Notes: a model not told the origin generated them from the letters alone. Positions 41,409 to 50,483 are shown, numbered from the stretch's first letter. The stretch is DNA of 64,000 nt from Paenibacillus phytohabitans (GCF_013141775.1 NZ_WHOB01000061.1:1-64000), one strand, 5' to 3'. Numbers and translations: made by a program.

Positions 41409-43043
41409 TTATTTCGTAGCGTTGATTTTCTTAACATTCTCCTGCCACTTTTCAGTTCTGAACTCTAGCAGCTTATCCAGCCCCGCTTTTGCGGTGTTCT
41501 TTCTTGCGGTATCCAGTGCCGCCAGCACCTCTGCGTCCGACTTGGCCTGAACCATCTGGGCGTAAGCAAGGGTATAGATATCCGCGACATTCTGTGCGAT
41601 GATGCCGTTCTCCGTATCGGGAAGCGGATCGGTATTTACGAATTCCGTAATGTCCAGCGCGGTTTTCCAGGTTACTGTAGACTGAGCCACGGTCTCCCAT
41701 GATTTCTGGTTCGCGGAGAGCAGCGCCTCGAGGCTCATTTTCGCCGTATCAATGAAGGTCGTATTTCCCGCCCAGTTAAAGTCCTCGAATTTTCTCATCG
41801 TATCCGTACGCTCGTTAGCAGGAGTAGTTTTGTATTTCTCGTTCGGAATGGGCGCTCCATCCGCGTCCTCTTCATCCCAGTATAAGCCCTTAGGGCCGAA
41901 GAACAGCACCTTCTGTCCCTCCGGACCCGTAATCCAGTCAAAGTAAGCGAAAATAGCCTCCGGGTCCTTGGCCTTTTTCGTAATAACACTGACGTTCCAG
42001 CCCAGCGTCTCAAAGCCGCTTACAAATACTTTGGTCCTGTCTACTCCGGCTTTATGGATCGGCCAAATAATCTCATACCCGCTGTCCGGATGGCTTGCTG
42101 TCAATGCCCGGTGTCCCTCGGCTCCATACGTAGTGATATTGGATTCAACCATGACAGCTACCCGGCCGGTATTGACCTTCTCTTTGACCGCATCCTGGGT
42201 TTGCTGCAGCGCATCCTGCGTAATCAGCCGTTCACGGTACAGCTTATTGATATACAGCACCATCTCCTCGTAAGCGGGATCATCCAGGATAGATGTCAGC
42301 TTGTCGCCTTCCGGATGCCCCATGAGTGTAACGAACTTGCTGGTGGATTTCTCCCTGAAACCGCCATACATAATTTCCAGACCTGCCCCCTTCTCCCCAA
42401 CCTCCAGAGGGACTACATCCGGGTACTTGTCTTGCACCATGAGCAAATACTGATATAAGTCATCAAAGGTCTCCAGCGCCGGTCTGCCGAGTGCGTTATA
42501 AATATCCTTATTCACCATCCACCCGCCGTTGCCGAATTGCCCGGAGGTATACCAGTTCGGAATTTGATAGATTTGCCCGTCATCTGAACGGAGCAGATTC
42601 AGGGTCGATTCCTTCACATATTTCTTGAAGTTCGGATATTTCTCATAATATTCATCCAGTGCAACGAGCTGCCCTGCCTGCACCAGCCGTTCTACTGAGG
42701 ACCCCCGGTCCGTAAAAATAACATCCGGCAAATCACCGCCGACGATCATCGTGTTGAGCTTTTCTCCGGCTGCTCCTCCGGATTGTATCGGTTCAACCGT
42801 AACCTTGCGGTTCTCCTGAATCCACCTCGTCGCCTCGTTCTCCCCCCAGGGTGAGGTTGTAAGCCAGTCGTAGTTTCCATAAAAGCTGAAGGTAACAGGC
42901 TTGATCCCGCTGCCGTCATCCGGGGCTGTCCCGGTATTCAGATTGTTCTGCGAAGCGTCAGAATTCCCACCTCCGCTGCAGGCAGCGAGCAGAAGCATCA
43001 GCGAAGTCAGCAACAGAGCTACCCCTTTCAGGCGTTTGCGCAT
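41409..43043 (-). CDS. Extracellular sugar-binding lipoprotein (LplA type)
   Basis: Solute-binding lipoprotein, 544 residues, of the large CUT1 class (LplA/YtcQ) common in Paenibacillus. The lipobox is LLLAACSGG at residues 16-24; the mature protein opens with ITVSFYGNYDWLTTSPW-like sequence (KPVTFSFYGNYDWL) and keeps GEKLNTMIVGGDLPDVIFTD. It supplies the two permeases that precede it in the operon; the ATPase is missing and would be a shared MsmX-type protein encoded elsewhere. Ligand probably an amino-sugar oligosaccharide from context. Confidence 0.88.
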   Translation of the reverse strand: MRKRLKGVALLLTSLMLLLAACSGGGNSDASQNNLNTGTAPDDGSGIKPVTFSFYGNYDWLTTSPWGENEATRWIQENRKVTVEPIQSGGAAGEKLNTMIVGGDLPDVIFTDRGSSVERLVQAGQLVALDEYYEKYPNFKKYVKESTLNLLRSDDGQIYQIPNWYTSGQFGNGGWMVNKDIYNALGRPALETFDDLYQYLLMVQDKYPDVVPLEVGEKGAGLEIMYGGFREKSTSKFVTLMGHPEGDKLTSILDDPAYEEMVLYINKLYRERLITQDALQQTQDAVKEKVNTGRVAVMVESNITTYGAEGHRALTASHPDSGYEIIWPIHKAGVDRTKVFVSGFETLGWNVSVITKKAKDPEAIFAYFDWITGPEGQKVLFFGPKGLYWDEEDADGAPIPNEKYKTTPANERTDTMRKFEDFNWAGNTTFIDTAKMSLEALLSANQKSWETVAQSTVTWKTALDITEFVNTDPLPDTENGIIAQNVADIYTLAYAQMVQAKSDAEVLAALDTARKNTAKAGLDKLLEFRTEKWQENVKKINATK

Positions 43044-43077
43044 TCTTTTCCCTTCTTTCTACGTAATATGGACACTG

Positions 43078-43968
43078 CTATTCTTTCAATGAACCGATCA
43101 TTACGCCCTTCACAAAGTACTTTTGGAGAAAAGGGTACGTCAGGATAATCGGAAGGGTAGCGACCATCATCGTAGCCATAGTCAGTGACTTCGTGGTAAT
43201 CGTCCGGTTCCGGTTCATATGATCCAGCGCGATCGCATTCGAGGAGCCAATCTGGGTCATAATGTTCGAGTTCATCACCTGCCGCAGCAGCGTCTGTATA
43301 GGAAGCAAGTGATCCTTGGTAATATAGATCGCTCCCGTAAACCAGTCATTCCAGTAACTTACTGCGGTGAATAAAGATATCGTGGCCAGCACCGGGCCGG
43401 AGACGGGAATCACGATCCGGAAGAAAATGCCGTAGTTGCTGCTGCCGTCGATTTTGGCTGATTCCTCCAGTCCCTCAGGTAAAGCGCTGAAGAAGGTGCG
43501 GATGACTATCATGTTCCAGACGCTGATGATGCCGGGGATAATCAGCACCCAAAAGGTGTCCAGCATGCCCAAAGAGCGAATTAGTAAGTAACTGGGGATG
43601 AGTCCTCCGCTGAAGAACATCGTAATCATGAAGAACACCATATATGGTTTGCGGAAAAGCAAAGACTTCTTGGACATGCCGTAGGCTAACAGGGCGGTGA
43701 AGAAAACGGATAATGCTGTGCCGGCGAGCGTTCTAAGAATGGTGATCAGAAAAGAATTCAGCAGGCGGTCATCCTGAAACACAATATAATAATTCTCCAG
43801 GGTAAATGCTCTTGGCAACAGGGTTACACCGCCGAGCGCCGTATCACTGCCCAGATTAAAAGAAATGACTAACGCGTTCCAAAACGGGTACAGCATGAGT
43901 AGCGCCAGCAGTGTCAAAAGGATATAAATAGTCCGCTGCATCACTTTGTCGCCCAGGCTTAGTCTCAT
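43078..43968 (-). CDS. Carbohydrate ABC transporter permease (LplC/YtcP type)
   Basis: CUT1-family permease of 296 residues with six transmembrane segments; the EAA loop is EGLEESAKIDGSSNYGIFFRIVIPVSGP. RBS TTTTAGGAGG sits at the end of a repeat element related to that of the nif leader. It pairs with the LplB-type permease gene upstream and the binding protein downstream. Confidence 0.9.
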   Translation of the reverse strand: MRLSLGDKVMQRTIYILLTLLALLMLYPFWNALVISFNLGSDTALGGVTLLPRAFTLENYYIVFQDDRLLNSFLITILRTLAGTALSVFFTALLAYGMSKKSLLFRKPYMVFFMITMFFSGGLIPSYLLIRSLGMLDTFWVLIIPGIISVWNMIVIRTFFSALPEGLEESAKIDGSSNYGIFFRIVIPVSGPVLATISLFTAVSYWNDWFTGAIYITKDHLLPIQTLLRQVMNSNIMTQIGSSNAIALDHMNRNRTITTKSLTMATMMVATLPIILTYPFLQKYFVKGVMIGSLKE

Positions 43969-43980
43969 TGTTCACCCCTC

Positions 43981-44052
43981 CTAAAAGGTTTATGGAGCAT
44001 GACTCACAGTCGATACATCGCAATAAAACTTCACCGGAAGCATTCGCTATGA
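43981..44052 (-). repeat. Diverged third copy of the nif-leader repeat
   Basis: In the 94-bp gap before the permease gene, GCGAATGCTTCCGG.GAAGTTTTA.TGCGA and the terminal TAAACCTTTTAGGAGG follow the order of the repeats at 18674-18900. As in nif, the element ends with the Shine-Dalgarno of the next gene. Confidence 0.6.
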
Positions 44053-44062
44053 GTAGTAGTAC

Positions 44063-44989
44063 CTACCAGAGACTAACATTTGCCCGGCGGGCGATTGTGT
44101 TGGCCGTCACCAGCAGAATGATACTGATTACCGCTTTGAACAGCCCTACAGCTGTCGCATAAGAGAATCTGGCATTTAATATCCCAACACGGTACACATA
44201 GGTGTCGATAACATCGGAGTAGGGGCGCAGGATCGGATTGGTTGCCAGCAGCAGAATGTCCTCGAAGCCCGCACTGAGCAGACTGCCGATGGCAAGAATC
44301 ATAAAGATGACAATAATAGGGGTAATGCTGGGGAGTGTAATCAGGTGAATTTGCTTAAACCGGCTTGCTCCGTCTATAGAAGCAGCCTCATATAGGGTCG
44401 GATCAATACCTGCTATCGCAGCCAGATAGACAATGCTCCCAAACCCGACTTCCTTCCACACATTTACACTTACCAGAATGGACCAGAAGTACTTGGGTAC
44501 CGCCAGGAAGTTAATGGGCTCCCCGGCCAGATTGAAACGCTCCAGCACATAGTTCACCGTTCCGTTATCTACGGATAGCAGCGAAAATACGAAACCGGAT
44601 ACAATAACCCAGGACAGGAAATAAGGCAGATAGCTGACGGTCTGGATCACGCGTTTAAAGCCCATATGACCGACTTCGTTCAGCATCAGCGCAAGCAGAA
44701 TCGGGGCAGGAAAAGAGATAATCAATTTGAGCAGGCTAATCACAATCGTATTTCGCATCACATTCCAGAACTCCGGGGCCTCGAAGAACATTCTGAATTG
44801 CATAAATCCAACCCAGGGGCTCTTCATCATGCCGCTAAAAATATCGTATTGCTGGAACGCCATCACCACGCCATACATCGGAATGTAGCTAAAAATGAAT
44901 ACAAAGATAATGCCCGGCCAAACCATGGACTGCAAATCCAACTGACTGGTAAATCTCTTCCACCTGCTCGCTTTTCCGGCCGTGTTCAT
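44063..44989 (-). CDS. Carbohydrate ABC transporter permease (LplB/YteP type)
   Basis: CUT1-family permease of 308 residues, six transmembrane segments, EAA loop DPTLYEAASIDGASRFKQIHLITLPSI, and the N-terminal PGIIFVFIFSYIPMYGVVMAFQ typical of LplB/YteP. AGGAGG lies before the ATG. It follows the GH4 gene by 24 bp in one operon. Confidence 0.9.
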   Translation of the reverse strand: MNTAGKASRWKRFTSQLDLQSMVWPGIIFVFIFSYIPMYGVVMAFQQYDIFSGMMKSPWVGFMQFRMFFEAPEFWNVMRNTIVISLLKLIISFPAPILLALMLNEVGHMGFKRVIQTVSYLPYFLSWVIVSGFVFSLLSVDNGTVNYVLERFNLAGEPINFLAVPKYFWSILVSVNVWKEVGFGSIVYLAAIAGIDPTLYEAASIDGASRFKQIHLITLPSITPIIVIFMILAIGSLLSAGFEDILLLATNPILRPYSDVIDTYVYRVGILNARFSYATAVGLFKAVISIILLVTANTIARRANVSLW

Positions 44990-45013
44990 CCGCTTTACCT
45001 CCTCTGGACGATT

Positions 45014-46312
45014 CTAGTGAAACAACGGTAAAAACGGTTTGTTCTTCTCCAGCATTTCATCCAGCAGCTGTTCAGCTACGGTGACTGAAGGCATGAGCGG
45101 ATGATGGACCATAGCCTGCAGAGCCACATCCCGATCTCCGTGCACAGCCGCCTCGATGGTGAGGCTCTCATATTGCTTGACCGCAGCCAGCAGGCCTCTG
45201 ACGGACTGAGGAACTCTGCGCAGCGGAATCGGCAGCGGCCCCTGCTTGGTGACCACACAATTCACCTCAATGGAGGCATCGTCCGGCAGGAAGTCAATAA
45301 TTCCGTTATTCCTTACATTCAGCGTCTGGATATCGCGGGAATCATTATGAATGGAGCGCATCAGCAGCACCGCCGCCTCCGAGTAATAGGCTCCGCCGCG
45401 CTGTTCCAGCTGCTTCGGCTTCTCCTTCAGCTCTAGGTTCCGGTACAGCCCAAACAACTCCTCCTCCACCTTCTTCACAACTTCAGCGCGTGATCCGGTC
45501 GTTACAGCTGCTTCCTTCTGTTCCGCCAGCATCTCGTCTGTCATATAGTAATAGCTCAAGTAATACGAGGGAATGGCCTGCAAACTGTTCAGGAACCGGT
45601 GATCCCAGGCATCAAACGGCACATTGCCTGCCTTGTAGCTCTCGGGGTAATCAATAAGCTCCTGCAGCTTGCTCTTCCCGTCAATCACGACATCGGATAC
45701 CCAGTGCAGGTGGTTGATGCCGACAAACTCCGCATAGATCTTCTCCATGGGAAGTCCGAAGAACCCCGAGAGCCACTTTTGGAAACCGATCGGCGAGTTG
45801 CACAGGCCTACGCTTTTGACCGATGAATATTTGTGGACAGCTTCAGTCACCATTCCGGCCGGATTCGTGAAATTCAGCAGCCAGGCATCCGGGGCCAGCT
45901 CCTCGATATCCCTGCAAATATCCAGAATAACCGGGATGGTCCGCAGGCCTTTCATCATTCCTCCGGGACCGGTCGTCTCCTGACCGATGACACCGTATTG
46001 AAGCGGGATCAATTCGTCCCATTTGCGCGCCTCCAGCATGCCTACCCGGATCTGTGTGCAGACAAAGTCCGCTCCGGCAATGGCTTCCCTGCGCTCAAGC
46101 GTCTCTGCTACAGTAATCGGCAGTCCGGACTGTGCAATCATGCGCTTGCTCAGCTCCGCAATCGTATGTAGCTTCTCCCTGCCCTCCTCGATATCCACCA
46201 GCCATATTTCGCGGATAGGAAGCTCCTGGTGATGCAGGATGATCCCTTCAATTAATTCAGGTGTATACGATGACCCCGCTCCGATGACAACCAGCTTCAA
46301 TGTTTCTTCCAT
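45014..46312 (-). CDS. GH4 6-phospho-glycosidase
   Basis: NAD+- and metal-dependent glycosidase of family 4, 432 residues. Rossmann motif VVIGAGSSYTPELIEG at the N-terminus; catalytic-site segments GQETTGPGGMMKGLRTIP, LLNFTNPAGMVTEA and GLCNSPIGF (metal-binding Cys and Asn) and the EFVGINHLHW histidine. The pattern is that of LicH/CelF/ChbF 6-phospho-beta-glucosidases. With a BadF-type kinase gene overlapping upstream by 16 bp, the pair may phosphorylate and then cleave a disaccharide such as chitobiose; this is inference. No PTS genes are in the locus. Confidence 0.88.
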   Translation of the reverse strand: MEETLKLVVIGAGSSYTPELIEGIILHHQELPIREIWLVDIEEGREKLHTIAELSKRMIAQSGLPITVAETLERREAIAGADFVCTQIRVGMLEARKWDELIPLQYGVIGQETTGPGGMMKGLRTIPVILDICRDIEELAPDAWLLNFTNPAGMVTEAVHKYSSVKSVGLCNSPIGFQKWLSGFFGLPMEKIYAEFVGINHLHWVSDVVIDGKSKLQELIDYPESYKAGNVPFDAWDHRFLNSLQAIPSYYLSYYYMTDEMLAEQKEAAVTTGSRAEVVKKVEEELFGLYRNLELKEKPKQLEQRGGAYYSEAAVLLMRSIHNDSRDIQTLNVRNNGIIDFLPDDASIEVNCVVTKQGPLPIPLRRVPQSVRGLLAAVKQYESLTIEAAVHGDRDVALQAMVHHPLMPSVTVAEQLLDEMLEKNKPFLPLFH

Positions 46313-47286
46313 GACAATTGCCCCTCCTTACCCTCTGATAGATGATCAAGAACCTCCTGATTCACATGCATACCGCTGCTTTCCATCGCCAGAATGACCG
46401 ATCCTACAATCGGCTCACGGGTTAGAATCCTTAAAGTGCTATTCGGAGCCGCCTGCTTCACTCTTCGCTCAATGGCCCGCCGGATGATGCCGGAGCGGTC
46501 TCCCTTGGTCAGCAGGCTGCCTGCAAGCACGATATCGAAATCGTCCCCCTCCATGGACAGCCGGCGGATTGCCGAGACCGCAGCCAGACCCAGCTCATCC
46601 CCTTGCTTGACCAGCAGCCCGGTGGCAACAGGATCCCCCTCCTCTGCCGCTTGAAACAACAGCTCCGCAATTTGGGGAGGCAGGTCTCTGAAATGGTCCA
46701 GGTAATCCTCCCTTAACTCTGAAACGTTGGTATAGCCCAGCAATTGAGTTAAGCGTTTGCTTAGCACTGTCTCCATTTCTCTTCCGTCATCCGCCCTGAG
46801 GACGCTGCGGAATACCTCCATACTCAGATCATAGCCGCCGCCAAAATCTCCGAACCGGTAGCCGAAGCCGCCGCATTGGTAGGTAGCACCAGACGGATTT
46901 TTACCACTGCAGTTCACGCCCGATCCGCAAATCAGCACGATCCCATAGTTCTTCTCTGTACCTGACCGCAGCGCATTCCAGGTATCGCAGGAAATCTCCG
47001 TCCGGGGAAGGCCAAGGCTGCCGATGATCGGCCGCAAAATTCTAAAATCAGCCTCTCTGTCCGCTCCCGCCAGTCCGAACCAGGAGTAATCCAGCTGATC
47101 CCGGGTCAGCCCTGAAGCCGTAATGGCTTCCGATACGGCCTGGTGCAAGCTGTCCGCCGCCTGCTCACGGTTTAGCTGATGATTCCCGTTCCCGCTTTTG
47201 CCTGCACCTATGACCTTCCCCTGTTCGTCTGCAATCATTGCGCAGGTCTTACTTCCACCTGCATCCACTCCCAAGAAATACTTCAC
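46297..47286 (-). CDS. BadF/BadG/BcrA/BcrD-type (N-acetylglucosamine) kinase
   Basis: ASKHA-fold sugar kinase of 329 residues, GlcNAc-kinase-like. The phosphate-1 motif is YFLGVDAGGSKTCAMI at the N-terminus, the central part has SWFGLAGADREAD and LICGSGVNCSGKNPSG, and GGYDLSMEVFRSVLRADDGRE fits the family. The GTG at 47286 has AGGAG ten bases upstream; a TTG at 47310 is the upstream limit. It lies 20 bp after the LacI stop. Likely substrate is GlcNAc or a GlcNAc-containing disaccharide released from imported glycans. Confidence 0.85.
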   Translation of the reverse strand: MKYFLGVDAGGSKTCAMIADEQGKVIGAGKSGNGNHQLNREQAADSLHQAVSEAITASGLTRDQLDYSWFGLAGADREADFRILRPIIGSLGLPRTEISCDTWNALRSGTEKNYGIVLICGSGVNCSGKNPSGATYQCGGFGYRFGDFGGGYDLSMEVFRSVLRADDGREMETVLSKRLTQLLGYTNVSELREDYLDHFRDLPPQIAELLFQAAEEGDPVATGLLVKQGDELGLAAVSAIRRLSMEGDDFDIVLAGSLLTKGDRSGIIRRAIERRVKQAAPNSTLRILTREPIVGSVILAMESSGMHVNQEVLDHLSEGKEGQLSWKKH

Positions 47287-47306
47287 AGATGATTCACTCC
47301 TATAAT

Positions 47307-48296
47307 TCAAGTTAATCTGACAGATGCGGTGGATTCACGAATGAGCAGTTGAGGAGCGAGCTTCGTTACAGCGGGCTGCGTCACCTCCCCGTTGATCAGT
47401 TTCAGCAGTAATTCAACGCCTATATTGCCCATTTGCGCCTCGGGCTGCCTGACTGTCGTGAGCCGCGGGTAGAATTCACCTACGAACTGCTGATCATCAA
47501 AGCCGACCACGGAGATATCCTGCGGTACCAGAATTCCTTCCTCACGCAGGGCTTGAACAACCCCGAGCGCAATAAAGTCGTCTCCCGAAAAAATGGCTGT
47601 CGGCAGCTTATCCTCGCGAATCCATCTCTTCGCTACCTCATAACCGCTGCTTACCGTAAATCCGCAATATTCCGTGCCGAAGGGCGTTAGCCCCGCTTCA
47701 TCCAGCGCCTGGACATACCCCCGTTTGCGCTCCGTTACACTCAGAAACACCGAAGGGCCGCCGATATAGGCGATCCGGGTATGCCCAAGACCAATCAAAT
47801 GCTTAGTAGCCTCATACCCTCCCTGATAGTTATCAACGAGTACACTCGGAACATCCTCATGCTGAAACTGGTTATCCAGCAGGACAACCGGAATGTTTTT
47901 TCGTTTCAGCTCCTCCACGTATTCCTTCTCCTCAAGCGGAGATAACAGGATAATTCCGTCCACGCGGTCCTTCTGAAACAGGAAGTTCACACCGTCATCC
48001 TCATTCTCAGCTATAGACAAGGCCAGGAAGTACCCTTGCTCTGCCAGCTTCCGGTTCACCACGCGAATCACGCGGTCATAGAAAGAGTCGTTAAAGTTCG
48101 TAATCGACATCCCAATAACTCCTGTCTTGCCGCGAACGAGACTTCTCGCCGCCGAGTTGGGCTGATAATTCAATTCCTCAATGGCATTCAGCACTTTCTG
48201 GCGGTTGCCTTCACGTACAGAGGGTGAATTGTTTAGAACTCTGGATACGGTCACTACAGAGAGCCCCGACTTCTTGGCTACATCATGAATGTTCAT
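47307..48296 (-). CDS. LacI family regulator of the glycan operon
   Basis: LacI/GalR repressor of 329 residues. The headpiece NIHDVAKKSGLSVVTVSRVLNNSPSVRE is at the N-terminus, hinge helix AARSLVRGKTGVIG near 55-68, and a periplasmic-binding-like ligand domain follows to residue 325. It heads the seven-gene glycan operon and probably responds to an imported or phosphorylated amino sugar. Two related palindromes upstream are candidate operators. Confidence 0.9.
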   Translation of the reverse strand: MNIHDVAKKSGLSVVTVSRVLNNSPSVREGNRQKVLNAIEELNYQPNSAARSLVRGKTGVIGMSITNFNDSFYDRVIRVVNRKLAEQGYFLALSIAENEDDGVNFLFQKDRVDGIILLSPLEEKEYVEELKRKNIPVVLLDNQFQHEDVPSVLVDNYQGGYEATKHLIGLGHTRIAYIGGPSVFLSVTERKRGYVQALDEAGLTPFGTEYCGFTVSSGYEVAKRWIREDKLPTAIFSGDDFIALGVVQALREEGILVPQDISVVGFDDQQFVGEFYPRLTTVRQPEAQMGNIGVELLLKLINGEVTQPAVTKLAPQLLIRESTASVRLT

Positions 48297-48321
48297 TTAA
48301 GTATCTATGCCTCCAAACTCA

Positions 48322-48343
48322 AAAGTTTAATCGATTTAACTTT
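48322..48343. promoter_or_regulatory. Candidate LacI operator 1
   Basis: A 22-bp near-perfect palindrome centred on AATCGATT with outer half-sites AAAGTT and AACTTT, about 25 bp upstream of the lacI ATG. CG-centred palindromes are typical LacI-family operators. Confidence 0.65.
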
Positions 48344-48449
48344 CAGGGTAATAAAAAAGAGTAACTCCTCTCGCAAAAACTGCGTACTAACTGAAAACCG
48401 AACATTAGATGTGAGTTTTCTCTTTATCCAAAACTTCAAAACCGTTCTT

Positions 48450-48471
48450 AAAGTTTAAAGGTTTATACTTT
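48450..48471. promoter_or_regulatory. Candidate LacI operator 2
   Basis: Same half-sites (AAAGTTTAA left, ACTTT right) as operator 1, matching it at 17 of 22 positions, 128 bp further upstream. The spacing would suit a repression loop. The rest of 48297-48545 has no gene. Confidence 0.5.
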
Positions 48472-48544
48472 ACGCAGATTTTACAACCAATTTCCCCAGC
48501 CGTCAATCCATAAAATACAGAAAGCCTAATATTCGCTGATTATT

Positions 48545-48597
48545 GAAAAATAGACCAAATGACGCCTCCATACTTGGACTGCAGTCACTTGGTCTAT
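48545..48597 (-). terminator. Terminator of the DUF6398-like gene
   Basis: AATAGACCAA and TTGGTCTATT arms, extended by TGAC/GTCA, with a T-run on the minus strand. An almost identical copy is at 50478-50530. Confidence 0.8.
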
Positions 48598-48603
48598 TCC
48601 TGT

Positions 48604-49038
48604 TTATTTTTCAAAAAAATCATCCGAAACGATAATTCCATTTACTGAGAAGAGCTTGTTGAACGGATTATTTTGCTCAGAGACCTGTGTGGCAAACTCG
48701 CCTCCGAAATGCCCCATTTTGAACATATCGCGTAGTAACTTGGATTTCTGTGAGGTTGTACTTTGAGCAGCACCGTAATATTCACAGATGTCATGCACAG
48801 AAACGTAAGGCTCAAAGCTTTTATCAAACAAAAAGTTAATCGTGCCAATGGCGTGAATAATGCCTGCTGCCCAGATTTCCAGCTTTCCGCTCATAAAAGG
48901 AACAGTCCGTTTGCGTCCCAGCTTTTCTACCATTTTGCAGGACAGCTGTTCATAATCTTCATCCAGATATTCCTGGCAGAACCCCCGCACTAGCTGCAGC
49001 AGTTGTTCTTTCTTCTCTAACATCTTCGGGTCTATCAT
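48604..49038 (-). CDS. DUF6398-like protein
   Basis: Protein of 144 residues that looks like the DUF6398 family: a helical start ending in the conserved WAAGIIHAIGTINFLFDKSFEP, then a helix-turn-helix-like VHDICEYYGAAQSTTSQKSKLLRDMFKM, and a short tail. The HTH-like part suggests nucleic acid binding, which is an inference. The RBS GGGAGG is close to the ATG. Its 3' end (last 27 codons and terminator) is duplicated at 50473-50618. Confidence 0.7.
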   Translation of the reverse strand: MIDPKMLEKKEQLLQLVRGFCQEYLDEDYEQLSCKMVEKLGRKRTVPFMSGKLEIWAAGIIHAIGTINFLFDKSFEPYVSVHDICEYYGAAQSTTSQKSKLLRDMFKMGHFGGEFATQVSEQNNPFNKLFSVNGIIVSDDFFEK

Positions 49039-49127
49039 TCTCCGCCTCCCTATTCACAAATTCCGCATATTAAAAATATTATACAGCCATTAGTAAAATG
49101 CAAGGATAATCTCTTCATACCATAATA

Positions 49128-49285
49128 ACAACAAAAAACCTCCCCTCACCCCGAAGGATAAGAGAAGGCTTAAACGCCATCACCTCTGAAGCATGGCAGC
49201 TAGATTTTCAACTCCCCAAGCTCGACAACCGCTTGCGAACGGCCTTTTACATTTAATTTCCGCATTACGTTGGATGTAGTTTGAA
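49128..49285 (-). pseudogene. Relic of gerE (last 24 codons and terminator)
   Basis: Nearly identical to the 3' part of gerE at 50619-50780. Translated, it still gives SNVMRKLNVKGRSQAVVEL then GELKI, with nine bases deleted between repeated GAGCT sequences. The rest of gerE is missing. The gap 49039-49127 shows nothing. Confidence 0.8.
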
Positions 49286-49321
49286 AGGAAGTACACAAGA
49301 TAAGTCATTTCGAATGCACTA

Positions 49322-49792
49322 CTACTCAAAATACTCCAAATAAAACTTTTTAATCTTATGCCCTAGTTCATCTTCTACAAGTGATTTTACAAATTTACTT
49401 CTTATAATCTCCTTATTATTAGAGTCACTAAGTATCTTCTTAATTTCATCTTCATTGAGATGTGGTAACCATTCCAAATTAAATTTCTGATAATCAAAAT
49501 CCCCCTCTTGTACCACTAAATCATAAAATTCATCAATTCCAATGAACTCTTTGAAAGGTTCTTTATTAATTATTTCCCCATGCCGTAAAAGTACAACCAC
49601 TACCCCTAGCTGGCTTCCTAAAGGATCAGGAAAACTCTTCGTTGAACTTCTTTCTTTTTCATTTTTTGTTTGTAGTACTTTTAATAATAGCTTCTCTTCA
49701 TAATTTTCAGTTGAATGCAAAACACCGGCGTCACAAGCTGCACCATCCATATAATTACAATTGCTGCACTCACTTCCGTCATCCTTAAGCAT
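49322..49792 (-). CDS. Hypothetical AT-rich protein with N-terminal cysteine cluster
   Basis: Unrecognised protein of 156 residues. The N-terminus has a cluster CSNCNYMDGAAC that could bind a metal; the rest is charged and helical with an acidic, aromatic C-terminus (IKKFYLEYFE). Codons are strikingly AT-rich compared with surrounding genes, suggesting recent acquisition. It is divergent from the following gene with a short gap. It lies in the block bounded by duplicated gerE and DUF6398-like tails. Confidence 0.6.
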   Translation of the reverse strand: MLKDDGSECSNCNYMDGAACDAGVLHSTENYEEKLLLKVLQTKNEKERSSTKSFPDPLGSQLGVVVVLLRHGEIINKEPFKEFIGIDEFYDLVVQEGDFDYQKFNLEWLPHLNEDEIKKILSDSNNKEIIRSKFVKSLVEDELGHKIKKFYLEYFE

Positions 49793-49836
49793 CTATGCTA
49801 TACTGAAAAGATGATAAACTAAGCGAGGTGAAGCCA

Positions 49837-50097
49837 ATGAAGTGGGGAGAGATTACAGAATTACACCCAAGCCGCTTTGTACTGGTGGAAGCAATTAAAG
49901 CAAGCTCAAGTAACCGCATGCGTCAGTTAGAGGATATGGCAGTCATACAAGATTACGATAACCCGCAAGAAGCTTGGAGCGGCTATAAAAAGCTGCATAA
50001 GCTTCATCCAAACCGTGAACTGTATGTATTTCATACAAGCAGAAATGATGTTGAGGTTGTGGAAGAGTTTTTCTCAGGAGTACGGCAACAGATATGA
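49837..50097 (+). CDS. Small hypothetical protein paired with a retropepsin-like protease
   Basis: Unrecognised protein of 86 residues (MKWGEITELHPSRFVLVEAI at the start). The ATG at 49837 has GAGGTG six bases upstream; the GTG at 49828 is less likely. It overlaps the protease-like gene by four bases (ATGA), so the two are translated together; the small protein may be a partner or substrate. Function unknown. Confidence 0.7.
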   Translation: MKWGEITELHPSRFVLVEAIKASSSNRMRQLEDMAVIQDYDNPQEAWSGYKKLHKLHPNRELYVFHTSRNDVEVVEEFFSGVRQQI

Positions 50098-50483
50098 AGT
50101 TACACCTTCTGCATGGCCTGCCTATTGTTTCTTTGACTCTAACTCACCATGGTGAATCCATTTCTCTTAAAAATCTTTTATTTGATACTGGCTGTGCTGC
50201 AACCGTTTTTGATTCCGATATACTAGCTGTAATAGGTATCGATATTGATTTTATTAACGGAAGAGCCAAGCGAATGTATGGAGTAGGGGGAACGAGCGAA
50301 ATTTGTTATGAGCAGCAGATTCCCGACTTTTGCATTGAAGATATCGATTTGAGTGATTTCCCCATACAGCTTGGTTCGATTCAAGAGCCTTACGGCTTTG
50401 ATGGAATTATTGGCATTGATTTTATGATGAGAACCAAATGCCAAGTGGATTTTGAAGCGATGACTGTCCAGCTTGAAAAATAG
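50094..50483 (+). CDS. Retropepsin-like aspartic protease family protein
   Basis: Protein of 129 residues of the single-domain clan-AA aspartic-protease family. The active-site motif is LLFDTGCAATVFD (residues 28-40), followed by a flap-like region and GFDGIIGIDFM near 104-114, typical of retropepsin-like proteins that work as dimers. The stop codon TAG and the last two or three residues come from the duplicated DUF6398-like terminator, so the original C-terminus may have been replaced. Confidence 0.75.
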   Translation: MKLHLLHGLPIVSLTLTHHGESISLKNLLFDTGCAATVFDSDILAVIGIDIDFINGRAKRMYGVGGTSEICYEQQIPDFCIEDIDLSDFPIQLGSIQEPYGFDGIIGIDFMMRTKCQVDFEAMTVQLEK

